In this document: piece after piece, positions 1 to 8,645 of the stretch
Layout of the letters: each line of letters begins with the position of its first letter
Numbering within the stretch: the first letter of the stretch is position 1
Assembly: GCA_910584745.1 (NCBI GenBank)
Contig: CAJUDG010000002.1
Location: 1 to 64,000, forward strand
From: an uncultured Eubacteriales bacterium
GTDB lineage: Bacteria; Bacillota; Clostridia; Oscillospirales; Acutalibacteraceae
Direction: 5' to 3'
DNA: 64,000 nt
The notes under the pieces: generated by a model
Told to the model about the DNA's origin: nothing
Seen by the model: the letters and a program-made list of their open reading frames with translations, nothing else
Database searches by the model: none
Position numbers and translations under genes: made by a program

Positions 1-41
1 CTATGGGCGAATTCCTCAGTGTTATCGGGGGGTTAGAGGAA

Positions 42-869
42 TTATATAACTTTTGGCTTAACAGATGCCACTTTTTCTTCAGTATCTCCAAAATCCTGCT
101 CACAAACGATAGTCAAATACTCATCCAGCCGCTGGCTTTCCAGCTCGGTTACCATCTTTGCAAAAGGCCGCAAATTCTGGTCAACGGCATATACATCCAG
201 CGCCTCAAAGTATTCAAGGCGTTTTTCTTTTTCAATCGAGATAGGCAGAAAACCTGCGTGCATCAGCTGATAGTTCATAATCATCCGGGCCGTCCTGCCG
301 TTGCCGTCGGTGAAGGGGTGGATTCGCACAAACTCGGCGTGCGTCCAGGCCGCCATTACAATAACATTCAAATCCCGGGGGTTATGCAGCGCGGAGCAGA
401 ACTCTTTGACCTGCCAGTACATCTCACTGGGGGGCGGAGGTTTGTGATTTGCTCCCGTGATACGCACCTCGACATTACGGTAAACACCGCCAGTCTGGAT
501 ATTCTCCATAAGCCGCGCATGGATTTCCTTGATTATCTGCTCGTCCAGCGGTTTCCCCTTTGCTATACAGTCCTTCACATAGTTGAACGCCCTGGCGTGA
601 TTTGCAACCTCGTATATCTCCCGGAGGGTCTTGCCGCCCACCGACAGCCCATCCTCCAGAATAGCTTTTGTTTGGATGAGTGTCAGGGTGTTGCCTTCGA
701 TGGCAGTGGAATTATGAGTGTATTCAATCTCAAACGCCTTGTCAAACTTGGATATGACCTGGTCAGGGATTTCCGGCAGAATTCCCTGTAGCTGCCTGCG
801 CTTTTCGCACAGAATTTGATAATCTACCAGACTACCTACCTTCCTGGTGCAAAGCGACGTATAATCCAT
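42..869 (-). CDS. Fic family protein (AMPylase/filamentation domain)
   Basis: Predicted Fic-domain protein of 275 residues. The core motif HPFTDGNGRTAR is at about residues 184-195; its His is the catalytic base and the Asp binds metal in nucleotide transfer to a protein hydroxyl. An N-terminal STAIEGN segment at about residues 54-60 fits the autoinhibitory [S/T]xxxE[G/N] motif, placing it among Fic proteins that carry their own inhibitory helix. I chose the ATG at 869 because GAGGTG sits 6 nt upstream; a longer frame reaching 905 has no ribosome site. No signal peptide or membrane segment is seen, so it is cytosolic. It sits among mobile-element cargo on the same strand, so a toxin/effector or housekeeping AMPylation role are both possible. 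The target is unknown. Confidence 0.9.
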   Translation of the reverse strand: MDYTSLCTRKVGSLVDYQILCEKRRQLQGILPEIPDQVISKFDKAFEIEYTHNSTAIEGNTLTLIQTKAILEDGLSVGGKTLREIYEVANHARAFNYVKDCIAKGKPLDEQIIKEIHARLMENIQTGGVYRNVEVRITGANHKPPPPSEMYWQVKEFCSALHNPRDLNVIVMAAWTHAEFVRIHPFTDGNGRTARMIMNYQLMHAGFLPISIEKEKRLEYFEALDVYAVDQNLRPFAKMVTELESQRLDEYLTIVCEQDFGDTEEKVASVKPKVI

Positions 870-938
870 GGCACTCACCTCTACCGAATTTATGTGTTGA
901 TGCACATTTATGAATCCCCACTTTGAAGGAAGGAGGGT

Positions 939-1748
939 TTACTCACCCTCTGCGATTTTTTTGACTTCGTCCAAATCAAGGCTGCAAACGTCAGCAATTT
1001 CTTCCAAAGACATGTCCCGCGCCAGTAACTTTTTTACCATGCCAACATGGGCATCATGTGCGCCCTCCTGCCGCCCAATCCACCGTTCATCCTTCAGCTT
1101 CGCCGCCAGGGTCATAAGTCTCTCCACCTTTCCTTTGTCGGCTTTTATGTCCTCCACAGCCCGGTCAATCTGCGTCAAATACTCCGAGCCTGAGATGTCG
1201 ATTGCCAGCTTTCGATACCTCGCGTTGACATACCGCAGAAACTCCAGCGCCGGTTCGCTCATGTTCCTAACCGTAAATGCGGCATTCAAAATATAAGCAT
1301 GAGAGCCGTCCTCATACGCCAGATCCTCCGCGCCGTCGATTACAGACTTGCGCTTATACAGCGCCAGCCCCCGGTCATAATAATCGTCCGTGCAGATGAA
1401 AATAATGTAACTTTCTCTGAGCTGCCGGTAACTCTCAGCAGGTTCAAGGGTCCTGCGGTCAATGCTGCTCTGGTAAAATCTGATGCGCCGCTCCAAATCA
1501 TACGCGTGGCCGGTCTGCATCTCAATGTCATACCGAGTTTCATCAGCGTCCGCCAGAGCCACATCCAGCCGGATACCATGCAGGTTGATACCGTCCTTCA
1601 TGTCCTGCTGACGCTCGATATAGGTGATATCCGCAATCTTCTTCTCAAGCACCGCCTCCAGAAACGGCTTGACGTTCTCAGGCTGGCGCATGACCTCTGA
1701 AAAGACCAGGTCGTTGGCCAGCGAAATATCAGCTAGGCTTATGCCCAT
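939..1748 (-). CDS. Rpn-type PD-(D/E)XK nuclease / putative transposase
   Basis: 269-residue protein of the Rpn/PDDEXK_2 family (often annotated 'putative transposase'). The N-terminal stretch LANDLVFSEVMRQPENVKPF and the later RLDVALADAD ... YDIEMQTG region supply the Asp and ExQ positions of the PD-(D/E)XK nuclease core (about residues 60-95). The C-terminal tail ends in a helical segment typical of the family. Family members promote RecA-independent recombination and are increasingly linked to phage defence. I chose ATG 1748 because AGAGGTGG lies 5 nt upstream; an upstream GTG at 1757 falls inside that ribosome site. It follows the Fic gene on the same strand with a ~70 nt gap. Its substrate is unknown. 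Confidence 0.85.
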   Translation of the reverse strand: MGISLADISLANDLVFSEVMRQPENVKPFLEAVLEKKIADITYIERQQDMKDGINLHGIRLDVALADADETRYDIEMQTGHAYDLERRIRFYQSSIDRRTLEPAESYRQLRESYIIFICTDDYYDRGLALYKRKSVIDGAEDLAYEDGSHAYILNAAFTVRNMSEPALEFLRYVNARYRKLAIDISGSEYLTQIDRAVEDIKADKGKVERLMTLAAKLKDERWIGRQEGAHDAHVGMVKKLLARDMSLEEIADVCSLDLDEVKKIAEGE

Positions 1749-1808
1749 GGGAACCACCTCTTTGTTATCATTATACCCGAATCCGGCCTAAAAAGCAACT
1801 GTTTTTGC

Positions 1809-1976
1809 TTACGTATTGCCGCCCTCCGGCGCGGAGGCGTCCTCCTTCTCCATCGCCATCTCCACCAGCCGGGTGACGAAGTCCTTCTGCTTGACCTGAT
1901 GCCGCTTGAGGTAGGCTTTCAGCCGCTGATAGGTTTCCTCGGGCATCTGAATGGCCATTGTCCTTGTATTTTCCAT
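1809..1976 (-). CDS. Small ribbon-helix-helix-like element protein
   Basis: 55-residue protein beginning MENTRTMAIQMPEETYQRLK, with AGGAGG 7 nt before the ATG. The pattern 'IQMPEETYQRLKAYLKRH' followed by a second helix (KQKDFVTRLVEMAMEK) resembles short CopG/Arc-type or conjugative-element accessory proteins that recur beside the gene found just upstream here. The short length and basic helices suggest DNA binding, but this is inference. It lies 24 nt downstream of the 347-residue element protein and is probably cotranscribed with it. Confidence 0.7.
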   Translation of the reverse strand: MENTRTMAIQMPEETYQRLKAYLKRHQVKQKDFVTRLVEMAMEKEDASAPEGGNT

Positions 1977-2000
1977 AACGTGAACCTCCTAATAAAATTG

Positions 2001-3044
2001 TTAGTACATCTGCATCCCGCCGTCCTGCTTGGTTTCATCCGGACCTTCCGGGCCTGAGACGGGTTCATCTGCGATGGCGTCCGTTTGTCTCTCCAGTCTC
2101 ACGCGCTTTTGCACCTCTGAGGGGCTTTCCCCGGTCAAGGGCCGGATGCAGTCGAGCCTACCCGCCGCATAAATGGCGTTATCGTTCAGCTGCCGCTGCC
2201 AAGCCCCCACGCTTGGAGCCCAGCGAAAGCCGTTACTTTTCAGCGCGGCCCGGGTTTCTTCGTCCGGCTTATCATCAAAGATGATTTGCAGGCGGTTGTC
2301 CTCTTTGTTGGCCTCGACCCTGCCGCCATCGAAATCCCAGCCGGTGTAGCCTATTTCTTTCTGCCGGGCCAGCGAGGTAAGGCGTTCCTTCACGCGCCGA
2401 ATCTCGGCATTATTGTTGGACAGGGCCCAGGAGGGGTAGGGCTTTTCATCCGTGCGCCAAGAGCTTTCCATGCCGGACTTCAGCTTGATGAGCACATCCT
2501 CTGAGATATCAGGACAGCCGTCCAGAGTTTTATGTTTGCGATAGTAGGCATTCACCGCTTTCATCTTCTCCTGGGCGCTTTCCAGGCTGGCCAGCTTGCT
2601 CTCCAGCTTTGCAACGGCCTGAGAATCGTCGGCGCTGATGCCGCCCATGCCGGTACTTCTTATCTTGTCCAGCAGTCCCTGCACCTGCCGCCACTCGGCC
2701 ATATTGCGGTCGCGGGCGGCGTTCTGTTTTTCCTTCTTCCTGACCGGAAAGTTGCTGCCGCCGGTAATCAGAATAGAAGGGACGCGGGCGTCGATGGCAA
2801 AGCCCTCGTTCATATTCGCCGCCAGCTTACGGGCGTATGTATCCAGCAGGCGGTCGATCTTCTCATGGTACATGGGATCGACCCGCGTCTTCTGGTGTTC
2901 CGCGAGGGCCGCGGCTTCGTCAACACAGCGGCGGTATTCCTCTGTAGCGCTGCCGGGTGCGTAGTCATAAAAACTGTTCATCTCCTTGGCGCGCTTGGCT
3001 GCATCCTCGTTTATAGGATAGTACATTTCTTTGCGCTTATCCAT
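2001..3044 (-). CDS. Conjugative-element accessory protein, coiled coil, function unknown
   Basis: 347-residue soluble protein with a long charged helical middle (about residues 20-220, Lys/Glu/Ala rich, coiled-coil-like). A C-terminal motif KSNGFRWAPSVGAWQRQL (about residues 270-290) is a signature I associate with proteins of clostridial integrative and conjugative elements. GGAGG lies 7 nt before the ATG. The gene is followed closely by the 55-residue RHH-like gene. I do not know its molecular role. The compact KSxGFRWxP...W motif is shared with DUF3560-type/antirestriction-associated proteins, which is only a hint. Confidence 0.75.
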   Translation of the reverse strand: MDKRKEMYYPINEDAAKRAKEMNSFYDYAPGSATEEYRRCVDEAAALAEHQKTRVDPMYHEKIDRLLDTYARKLAANMNEGFAIDARVPSILITGGSNFPVRKKEKQNAARDRNMAEWRQVQGLLDKIRSTGMGGISADDSQAVAKLESKLASLESAQEKMKAVNAYYRKHKTLDGCPDISEDVLIKLKSGMESSWRTDEKPYPSWALSNNNAEIRRVKERLTSLARQKEIGYTGWDFDGGRVEANKEDNRLQIIFDDKPDEETRAALKSNGFRWAPSVGAWQRQLNDNAIYAAGRLDCIRPLTGESPSEVQKRVRLERQTDAIADEPVSGPEGPDETKQDGGMQMY

Positions 3045-3047
3045 TCC

Positions 3048-4000
3048 CTAACCTCCCAAACTCACAGCGCCGGGCTTCCATACCCCAAAATCTGATAGTT
3101 CCCCACAGGATACCGCTCCTTTACCTCCGTTTACACCTATTCGGCTCGTCACCGCAGAGGATGCTTTTGGAGCTTGAATAACGGTATCAGTAGAAAGAGT
3201 AAGTTGATTGCCATTGCTTGTAATCATTACTCCAGGTATGGTTTCCTCAAACAGATAGTTTTCTAAAACTGCATTTGAATCCGTCACTGTGGCACTATAC
3301 TTACTTCCATCCCAGCGCAGAGTGATGGTACTAGCGCTTTCTGGGGCCTTCCCGGCAAAGCTGGGAATCTTCAGGTAGTCATTCAGCTTCTTCTTGACGT
3401 CCGCATAGTACGCCTTAAAGCCGCTGGGGTTGTATGCGCATGTCGCAGCCTTATTCATATCCGTATCAACGCCGCTCTTAACTCCGAACAGTCCGTTGGC
3501 CTGCAGGATGATGTTATTTGACATGGCTTCCCATATCAGTATCTGCGTAACAGCCCACTTATCGGCATTATCACTGGGCCCGGACCATACGCCGGAGCTG
3601 TTCCACTGAAAACCCAAAGCTAGGATGGTGCCGATAGTCTCCTGATTGTTTTTTGACAAGCTTGACCATGTATAGCCGGTGCCGTCCGTAGCCCCCAGGT
3701 GAGCGTCCAGGCAGTATGCGGCGATATGGGTGCCCCCTGAGAGCATTGTCTTTGCCGGGAGATTATGCACCTCCAGATTAAGAGCAGGCAGGAGGCCGAC
3801 TTCGTTTGCAAAGCAGTAATTGCCTATTTTGAGCACCGAGCTTGCGCCAACAGAAGCCAGTGCCGCCGCACTGCGGGAACCTCGGAGGCTACCGGCTCAT
3901 CGGGCTGTAGCTCTGACGCGAACGCTGAAAAGGGCAGGCCGCTGAAGCATAATATTACGGCTAAAAGTAAGGCTATCTATCGTTTCATGATTTTCTGCAT
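3048..4000 (-). pseudogene. Broken thioester-domain (TED) surface protein
   Basis: Remnant of a secreted Gram-positive surface protein. The intact stretch (3048-3836) encodes a thioester domain: a YCLDAHLG segment supplies the Cys and WAVTQILIWE the Gln of the expected Cys-Gln thioester used for covalent host attachment. Reading upstream, a start codon at 4000 (AAGGAAG ribosome site) begins MQKIMKR, hits an in-frame TAG at 3979-3977, and continues as a clear signal peptide (IALLLAVILCFSGLPFSAFA). A frameshift between about 3905 and 3840 is then needed to join it to the TED frame. The C-terminus stops shortly after the domain, with no Cna-B repeats or LPXTG anchor. Three lesions make function very unlikely. 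Such proteins are common cargo of clostridial conjugative elements. Confidence 0.8.
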
Positions 4001-4290
4001 ATGTTCTTCCTTTCTGGTTATGTCTTTCATAACTCTTAAAATTGGGTAAAAAAACAGCTCTCTGTTTCCAGAGGACTTTTCACGTTGCTGTGTATTGGGT
4101 TAGTAGAGAAAGTAGAAGATTCCTTGTGACAACCCTGAAAGCCGTCTCTATCGCCAGCCAATCTCATCCTTCCACCCCTCAAAAAATTTTTTATCCATAA
4201 ATATTGGCAACCCTCTAATCATTTCCACTATATAGCCGATTATATTATAAAGTGTTCAATTGCTAAAGCATATAAGAAGGGGATGATTAT
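4001..4290. other. Intergenic region, no gene seen
   Basis: About 290 bp of AT-rich DNA between the broken surface-protein gene and the plus-strand gene at 4291. Divergent promoters are expected here, and TATATT/TATAAAG-like boxes occur near 4230-4255, but no convincing -35/-10 pair stands out. No repeat or RNA gene was recognised. Confidence 0.5.
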
Positions 4291-5433
4291 ATGGACGCAG
4301 TAGGAAACGCCTCCCTTGACGCCTACCTCGGCCCGCCGAAGAAGATCAATGGGGTAGATCTCTATACAATGGACCGCTATAAGATGGAGCCGCCGCCAGG
4401 TGGTTTTAACAAAGACAGCTATACCTGGCATACCGTAGACTTTAGCTCCTGGACACATATGTCATCTGTCCAAAACGCGGCGGAGAGATCTTTCTCCAGC
4501 ACCCATCTGTCACTTTCAGAGCACATCGGCTCCGTTGCCCAGCCGCTTCTGAATGAGGTGGTATCTTCCGCGAAAGAATTCTTTTCCGGCAGGATATCTG
4601 CTGACAGCTTTGCAAAGCGTTTTACACAGCTTACTGATGAGTTTGTCAATGCCTGCAAGGAAAGGCAGTACCCCAATGCGCTGGCCGCAAGCTTCTCAGG
4701 TGAACCGGCGCTGCTAGGGTTTTATGAGGAGGCCCGCAGTCTGGTCTTGAAAACTGCGGTTTCTGCCAATTTCGAAGAAGGAAAGCAATTCTTGACCGGA
4801 GAGATGAATTCTCAGCGGATCATGATCTACTACAACTCGGATTACTACTATATGAGCGAAGACGCTATCAGCGCCATTGATGAAAATATCTTAAGCTATG
4901 CAAAGGGAAAGGGTATGGATGAATTTGAGATCCCGGATTACAACGCGCTGGGATGGAACCAATACGATAACTTCAATTCCGTTTTTTCCTGCAATCCAAA
5001 TGGCCGCTGGAATAATGGTATCCTCCATGACGATTACATTCTGGATTATGATATGGTCCCGCCAAAGGGGTTCCGCTGGTTTTACCAGTCCGGCGGCAGT
5101 GCAGGAGGAGATATACGGGAAATATCTTATTCGGACGGGCATGGCAAGTATTATATCGATTACAGCAGGTTTGACCCCACCAATCACCTGACAGCTACAA
5201 CATGGGTTGCCTATATGGATTCCCGGGGAAAGCTGAATTACATCAGCACAGATTTCAATTTTGGTTCAATCGGGAAAGACCTTTACAACCTGAGCGAACT
5301 GCTGACTTTCTCTGGCGGGAAGAACAAAGAATTTTCAGAGGTGAATAACTTCTTAAAGAACTTCCGTGTGTTCCCCCAGGGCTACTGCTCCTGGGACACC
5401 ACTCCGCGTACTGGGTGGAGCGCCAGAGCCTGA
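4291..5433 (+). CDS. Hypothetical protein, 380 aa, function not recognised
   Basis: 380-residue soluble protein with no signal peptide or membrane span. AAGGGGATG precedes the ATG. The N-terminal ~150 residues are mostly helical. The C-terminal half is rich in aromatic residues, Asp and Gly (YYNSDYYYMSED, DYILDYDMVPPKGFRWFYQ), as in beta-rich binding domains. I recognise no catalytic motif. It is the only plus-strand gene in the 1-8.8 kb accessory segment and is followed by a hairpin terminator, so it is probably a single-gene unit. Cargo or effector roles are possible but unsupported. Confidence 0.7.
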   Translation: MDAVGNASLDAYLGPPKKINGVDLYTMDRYKMEPPPGGFNKDSYTWHTVDFSSWTHMSSVQNAAERSFSSTHLSLSEHIGSVAQPLLNEVVSSAKEFFSGRISADSFAKRFTQLTDEFVNACKERQYPNALAASFSGEPALLGFYEEARSLVLKTAVSANFEEGKQFLTGEMNSQRIMIYYNSDYYYMSEDAISAIDENILSYAKGKGMDEFEIPDYNALGWNQYDNFNSVFSCNPNGRWNNGILHDDYILDYDMVPPKGFRWFYQSGGSAGGDIREISYSDGHGKYYIDYSRFDPTNHLTATTWVAYMDSRGKLNYISTDFNFGSIGKDLYNLSELLTFSGGKNKEFSEVNNFLKNFRVFPQGYCSWDTTPRTGWSARA

Positions 5434-5446
5434 AATAGTTTCAAAG

Positions 5447-5479
5447 AGCCGCCATCGGACTTTTGGTTCGGTGGCGGCT
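5447..5479 (+). terminator. Rho-independent-type hairpin after the 380-aa gene
   Basis: AGCCGCCA (5447-5454) pairs with TGGCGGCT (5472-5479) around a 17-nt loop, 13 nt after the stop codon. No long T run follows on the plus strand, so strength is uncertain. Confidence 0.5.
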
Positions 5480-5581
5480 GTGTGTCTTCGTAACTTCGTA
5501 GGAATGGAGGATCTGCCCATACAGCGCTTTCCGCGCCCACATTGATATTTGTGTAGCCCAGAGATTACGGTGGCCCGTCAG

Positions 5582-6577
5582 TCATAACAGCTGTTTTTTG
5601 CAGAGCCGCACATACTCTGTAAATCTCACGTTTACTCCAAGAGAGCGCGCCAGGTCCGCGACCCCGCTTTCGTCGTCATCCGTATCCCTGTACCCAATGA
5701 TGGTGCTGTCGATCTCCCGAAAACCCGCAAGCACCGTCTCCTCATACAAGTCATCAAAGATGTCAGGCCGCTCCTTACACAGGGCCTTCTGCGCGTGCTC
5801 CGGCAGAGCCGCAAGGGTATCCCTTGTCACGAAACCCGAAGCCGTAACAAGAAGCCCTCCCGGCTTCAGCACGCGGTATGCCTCCTTCAGCGCCGCCTCC
5901 TTATCTCCGGGCTCGCATTTGGCAGTTATCGCGTTGGCGATGCCGCCGTAGTCCGAAACTATATCAATACAGCTGTCCCGTATCGGAATCTGACAGTAAT
6001 CGAAGGCGGCATAACTCAGGTTGGGGGAGTCAAGCTCTTTATCAAGAAACTTCTTCCACTCCAACACTACGGTGGGCGACATATCGCTGACGATCATGGA
6101 TGCGTCCGGGTCGGCCTGTAGAATATACGGCATAAACCCACCCCCGGGACCCGCACCCAATTCCAGTATCAGGCCGCCCTCTTCCGCGATTTGACGCCCG
6201 ATTTCCTGTTCGCCACGCTTTTCCGGCAATTTTGCTGCCTGCCAGCTCCGGGCTATCCAACCTTCTCTCGCCATATCTCGGGCCCACTCCTTGTGGACCT
6301 CCGCGGCGGAGTCGAACATTGCAGCGCCCTCGTCCTTGTAACTCTGTACCGCCAACGTTTTAAGAATATCCCTGTCCTCCAATAGCTCGTTGATAGAAAC
6401 GCCATACAGATGGGAGAGCTCCAGCAGCAGGTCGATATCCGGTAAAGCGGCGCCGGTCTCCCATTTTGACACCGCCTGTGAGGTCACACCAAGCTTTTCC
6501 GCCAATTCTGCCTGGGACCACGCCTGCTGTTTGCGATAGCTGGCGATACGCTTTCCAAAGTGAACTTTATGGATCAT
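5582..6577 (-). CDS. XRE-family HTH fused to SAM-dependent methyltransferase
   Basis: 331-residue fusion. Residues ~5-65 form a Cro/C1-type helix-turn-helix (KRIASYRKQQAWSQAELAEK ... GVTSQAVSKWETG). Residues ~135-250 form a class I methyltransferase fold with the SAM-binding motif ILELGAGPGGG (~136-146) and a later YRVLKPGGLL motif. It could be a regulator whose methyltransferase acts on a small molecule or protein; no DNA-methylase DPPY motif is present. Start: ATG at 6577 (AGGCGG about 11 nt upstream). A TTG at 6583 would sit 5 nt from the same site and cannot be excluded. It is a single gene on the minus strand. Confidence 0.85.
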   Translation of the reverse strand: MIHKVHFGKRIASYRKQQAWSQAELAEKLGVTSQAVSKWETGAALPDIDLLLELSHLYGVSINELLEDRDILKTLAVQSYKDEGAAMFDSAAEVHKEWARDMAREGWIARSWQAAKLPEKRGEQEIGRQIAEEGGLILELGAGPGGGFMPYILQADPDASMIVSDMSPTVVLEWKKFLDKELDSPNLSYAAFDYCQIPIRDSCIDIVSDYGGIANAITAKCEPGDKEAALKEAYRVLKPGGLLVTASGFVTRDTLAALPEHAQKALCKERPDIFDDLYEETVLAGFREIDSTIIGYRDTDDDESGVADLARSLGVNVRFTEYVRLCKKQLL

Positions 6578-6689
6578 TTTCAATGCACCCGCCTTTCTTT
6601 GGCAGTATTATATCACATGAGGGGACGAAAAAGAAGGTATCATCATTTTCATTTTTCTGCTTGTTTGCAACTGTGGGTTGCAGCTCTAT

Positions 6690-6848
6690 CTGAAAGTACG
6701 GCGGACGCTCCTGAAAGCCCGTCGGGAACCGGCTGATTATCGCCCTGCACAGGGCCTGTTTCCCGCCTATCCATGGGATCAATGATTGGATTTTACCATC
6801 TCCCTTCGTATGATGATATTGGTTATTAGTGGGCGGGCCTCTGACCAT
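6690..6848 (-). pseudogene. 5' stump of a D12-class adenine DNA methylase
   Basis: From the ATG at 6848 the reading frame gives SLIPWIGGKQALCRAIISRF (about 6780-6715), the conserved N-terminal SAM-binding signature of D12-class (Dam-like) adenine methylases of conjugative elements. The homology then ends abruptly around 6700 and runs into unrelated sequence; the FGGGG and DPPY regions are absent. The ATG is directly downstream of the preceding small gene (TGATAAAAAATG), the operon spacing expected of the intact element, so this is a deletion remnant. Confidence 0.65.
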
Positions 6849-6854
6849 TTTTTA

Positions 6855-7019
6855 TCACCCCTTCTTGTGCGTGTTGACCGGGTGCTTGACCCGGTCCCTT
6901 TCCTCGGCTCGCTTGGCGCTGCTCCAGCCATCCAGGGTGCCGGTCAGATAGCCAGTGATGCGCCGAATACGCTCGAAGCCGCGGCCCTCGCCGACCAGCC
7001 CTTTTGTGTCATTTTTCAT
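6855..7019 (-). CDS. Small conserved conjugative-element protein (54 aa)
   Basis: 54-residue basic protein beginning MKNDTKGLVGEGRGFERIRR and containing RITGYLTGTLDGWSSAKRAE. Proteins with this RIRRITGYLTG...W..AKRAE(V/E)RDRVKH pattern are a constant small gene of clostridial conjugative elements, often mis-annotated as an anaerobic ribonucleotide-reductase fragment. The start overlaps the stop of the preceding DUF3848-like frame. Its function is unknown; the context says element maintenance. Confidence 0.75.
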   Translation of the reverse strand: MKNDTKGLVGEGRGFERIRRITGYLTGTLDGWSSAKRAEERDRVKHPVNTHKKG

Positions 7020-7345
7020 AGCGACTGCTCCTGTCCAGGCTGCTGCCCTGCCGCCAGTGTGTTGGCCCTTTCCTCGATCTCATGCCAGATGGTTTCCTGC
7101 TCGCGTGTGTATTTCTCCTTGACAGTGTCGCAGAGGTCCGACATGGTGTCCGGCAGTTCCAACAGAGCCTGGGCCTGGGTATCGTCCAAGCTCGTTATTT
7201 TCCATAGCTGCCAAAATATCCTCCCGCACCAAGTACTCCCAAGCTTTATCCAGGATTCCCTCGGGCCGCCACGTCAGCAGCTCATCCCGGAAAGCCGCCT
7301 GCTCCTGCCGGGCTTTTTCATAGAGCTGCTCGTCCAGTGTACCCC
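7016..7345 (-). pseudogene. Frameshifted DUF3848-type element protein
   Basis: Two adjoining frames together make one protein. Frame one reads DEQLYEKARQEQAAFRDELL and EYLVREDILAAMENNEL. At about 7184-7188 one extra G shifts the reading, and the other frame continues DDTQAQALLELPDTMSDLC to a stop that overlaps the next gene's ATG (CTATGA). The first part matches the DUF3848 pattern (LYEKM...EILDHAYEYVVREDIL). No ATG/GTG/TTG start is evident for frame one. A one-base insertion explains the break. Confidence 0.65.
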
Positions 7346-7575
7346 CGCTGTACCTTATGGATCACAGTGAAGCTGTCCTCAAAGGGCAGAAGGCTCAACG
7401 ATCTGCCGTTGTCCCACTTCATGAGCAGGCTCGGCTGGTCGTCCACGCCGATCACCGTCCCGCACAGGCCATACGGCATGTCCTCCTCGATAGTGCACAG
7501 GCTGTTCAGCCGGATCCGAGTCCCCACCGGGTACTGCCGTTTCACCATACCAACCCTATTCCTGTCGAAGTTCAT
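7318..7575 (-). CDS. DUF4314-family element protein
   Basis: 85-residue protein with the DUF4314 signature YPVGTRIRLNSLC ... GTVIGVDDQPSLLMKWDNGR (about residues 14-60), an SH3-like beta fold in conjugative-element proteins. I chose the ATG at 7575 because GGGAGG lies 7 nt upstream; the in-frame ATG at 7590 lies just 5' of that site. The last residues (VQRGYTGRAAL) overlap the DUF3848-like frame. Function unknown. Confidence 0.75.
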   Translation of the reverse strand: MNFDRNRVGMVKRQYPVGTRIRLNSLCTIEEDMPYGLCGTVIGVDDQPSLLMKWDNGRSLSLLPFEDSFTVIHKVQRGYTGRAAL

Positions 7576-7957
7576 CTTGATTCCTCCCATCTGTAAACAG
7601 CAGCCGGTTGGCCGCGTTCAGTCCGTAGCCCCGGATCAGCATGGCGGTCTGGATCACCAGGAAGTACCTTGGGGACAGCATACTGGCGTCGGCCAGCTCA
7701 GTGACCAAGACAGTTTTACTGCCGGTGATGATGTCCTTTGCGACGGCGAAACAGACATAGGCCATTGTGTCCAGGTGGCGGGGCTGCATGGCGGCGATGT
7801 CTATCTCGTTGGTTCCGATGTGGTTCTCGGCCTGCCGCCAGAGCCGGGAATCTGCTGTCAATAAATAAAGGGCCGCAGTCATCTTGCGACTACAGCCCTT
7901 GTGGTACCTGATTTCCTTCTCAAACAGTACGCCGTGGTTATCATTGCGGAAAATCAT
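7556..7957 (-). CDS. DUF6075-like element protein
   Basis: 133-residue protein. The pattern FEKEIRYHKGCSRKMTAALY followed by LLTADSRLW resembles DUF6075 proteins (F...H...F......D..YASALYLLTAD..LW) that accompany conjugative-element genes. The ATG at 7957 immediately follows the stop of the DUF4240 gene (ATGTAGGATG), and the 3' end overlaps the DUF4314 start by 20 nt, so the genes are translationally coupled. Function unknown. Confidence 0.65.
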   Translation of the reverse strand: MIFRNDNHGVLFEKEIRYHKGCSRKMTAALYLLTADSRLWRQAENHIGTNEIDIAAMQPRHLDTMAYVCFAVAKDIITGSKTVLVTELADASMLSPRYFLVIQTAMLIRGYGLNAANRLLFTDGRNQDELRQE

Positions 7958-7958
7958 C

Positions 7959-8645
7959 CTACATCCCACCCATCTCCATATTATTTTGCGGCTTCGGCGG
8001 CGGCCCGGCCTGCCTTGCCTCCGCTACTGCCGGGTTCTTGTAGTTCCAGCAGCCTACATAGGAAACGTCCTCACTGCTGTGAAGATGGCGCTCGTACCAC
8101 CGGGGAAAGTAATCCGCGAGCTCCTCCCACTCGTATGGGTAGTTGATACCCTCGCCGTACTCGATATCAGCTTTCAGCGCCTCTGTCATCTTTTCGTATG
8201 TGGCTCCGTCAGTATGGCAATATGCTCTCTCGCCGGTCAGATCCTCCAGCGCAGTGTCCCCGGCATCTGTGAATAACTCGAACCAGTATCCGTCGCCGGG
8301 GTCCAGGTCTGCCAGTGCGTTCGGGTCCTTGAGGGCTGCGAAGTACACCTCCTTGCCCTGGGAAATGAGCCAGGCACGGAAATTGGTAAAGCCATCTTCA
8401 GAGATGTACCCAATGAGGCTTGCAGCGCTCCAGAGGCCGAACTTATAGGCCAGGTTTTGGTAAACGTGGACAATATCATAAAAGTCTTGGGCATGGTCGG
8501 GGCCCAGCTCCTTGAGGCGGGTAATGAGGATGTCTATGTAATCTTCCTGGCCTTGGGCGGCTTTGACCTCGGAGATGAGGTTCCAGAAACCGTCCTTGCT
8601 CATGGCTTTGCAGCCGGGGATGGGCTGCTCATTCTGATTTGTCAT
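7959..8645 (-). CDS. DUF4240 domain-containing protein
   Basis: 228-residue protein matching DUF4240: an N-terminal DGFWNLISEVKAAQ helix, a central YDIVHVYQNLAYKFGLWSAA segment and the hallmark DGFTNFRAWLISQGKEVYFA with ALKDPNALADL (about residues 85-125). The family is soluble, all-helical and of unknown function. The ATG at 8645 has AAGGAG 9 nt upstream. It overlaps the preceding 53-aa gene and abuts the DUF6075-like gene, forming one packed minus-strand operon that ends at the methylase stump. Confidence 0.85.
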   Translation of the reverse strand: MTNQNEQPIPGCKAMSKDGFWNLISEVKAAQGQEDYIDILITRLKELGPDHAQDFYDIVHVYQNLAYKFGLWSAASLIGYISEDGFTNFRAWLISQGKEVYFAALKDPNALADLDPGDGYWFELFTDAGDTALEDLTGERAYCHTDGATYEKMTEALKADIEYGEGINYPYEWEELADYFPRWYERHLHSSEDVSYVGCWNYKNPAVAEARQAGPPPKPQNNMEMGGM

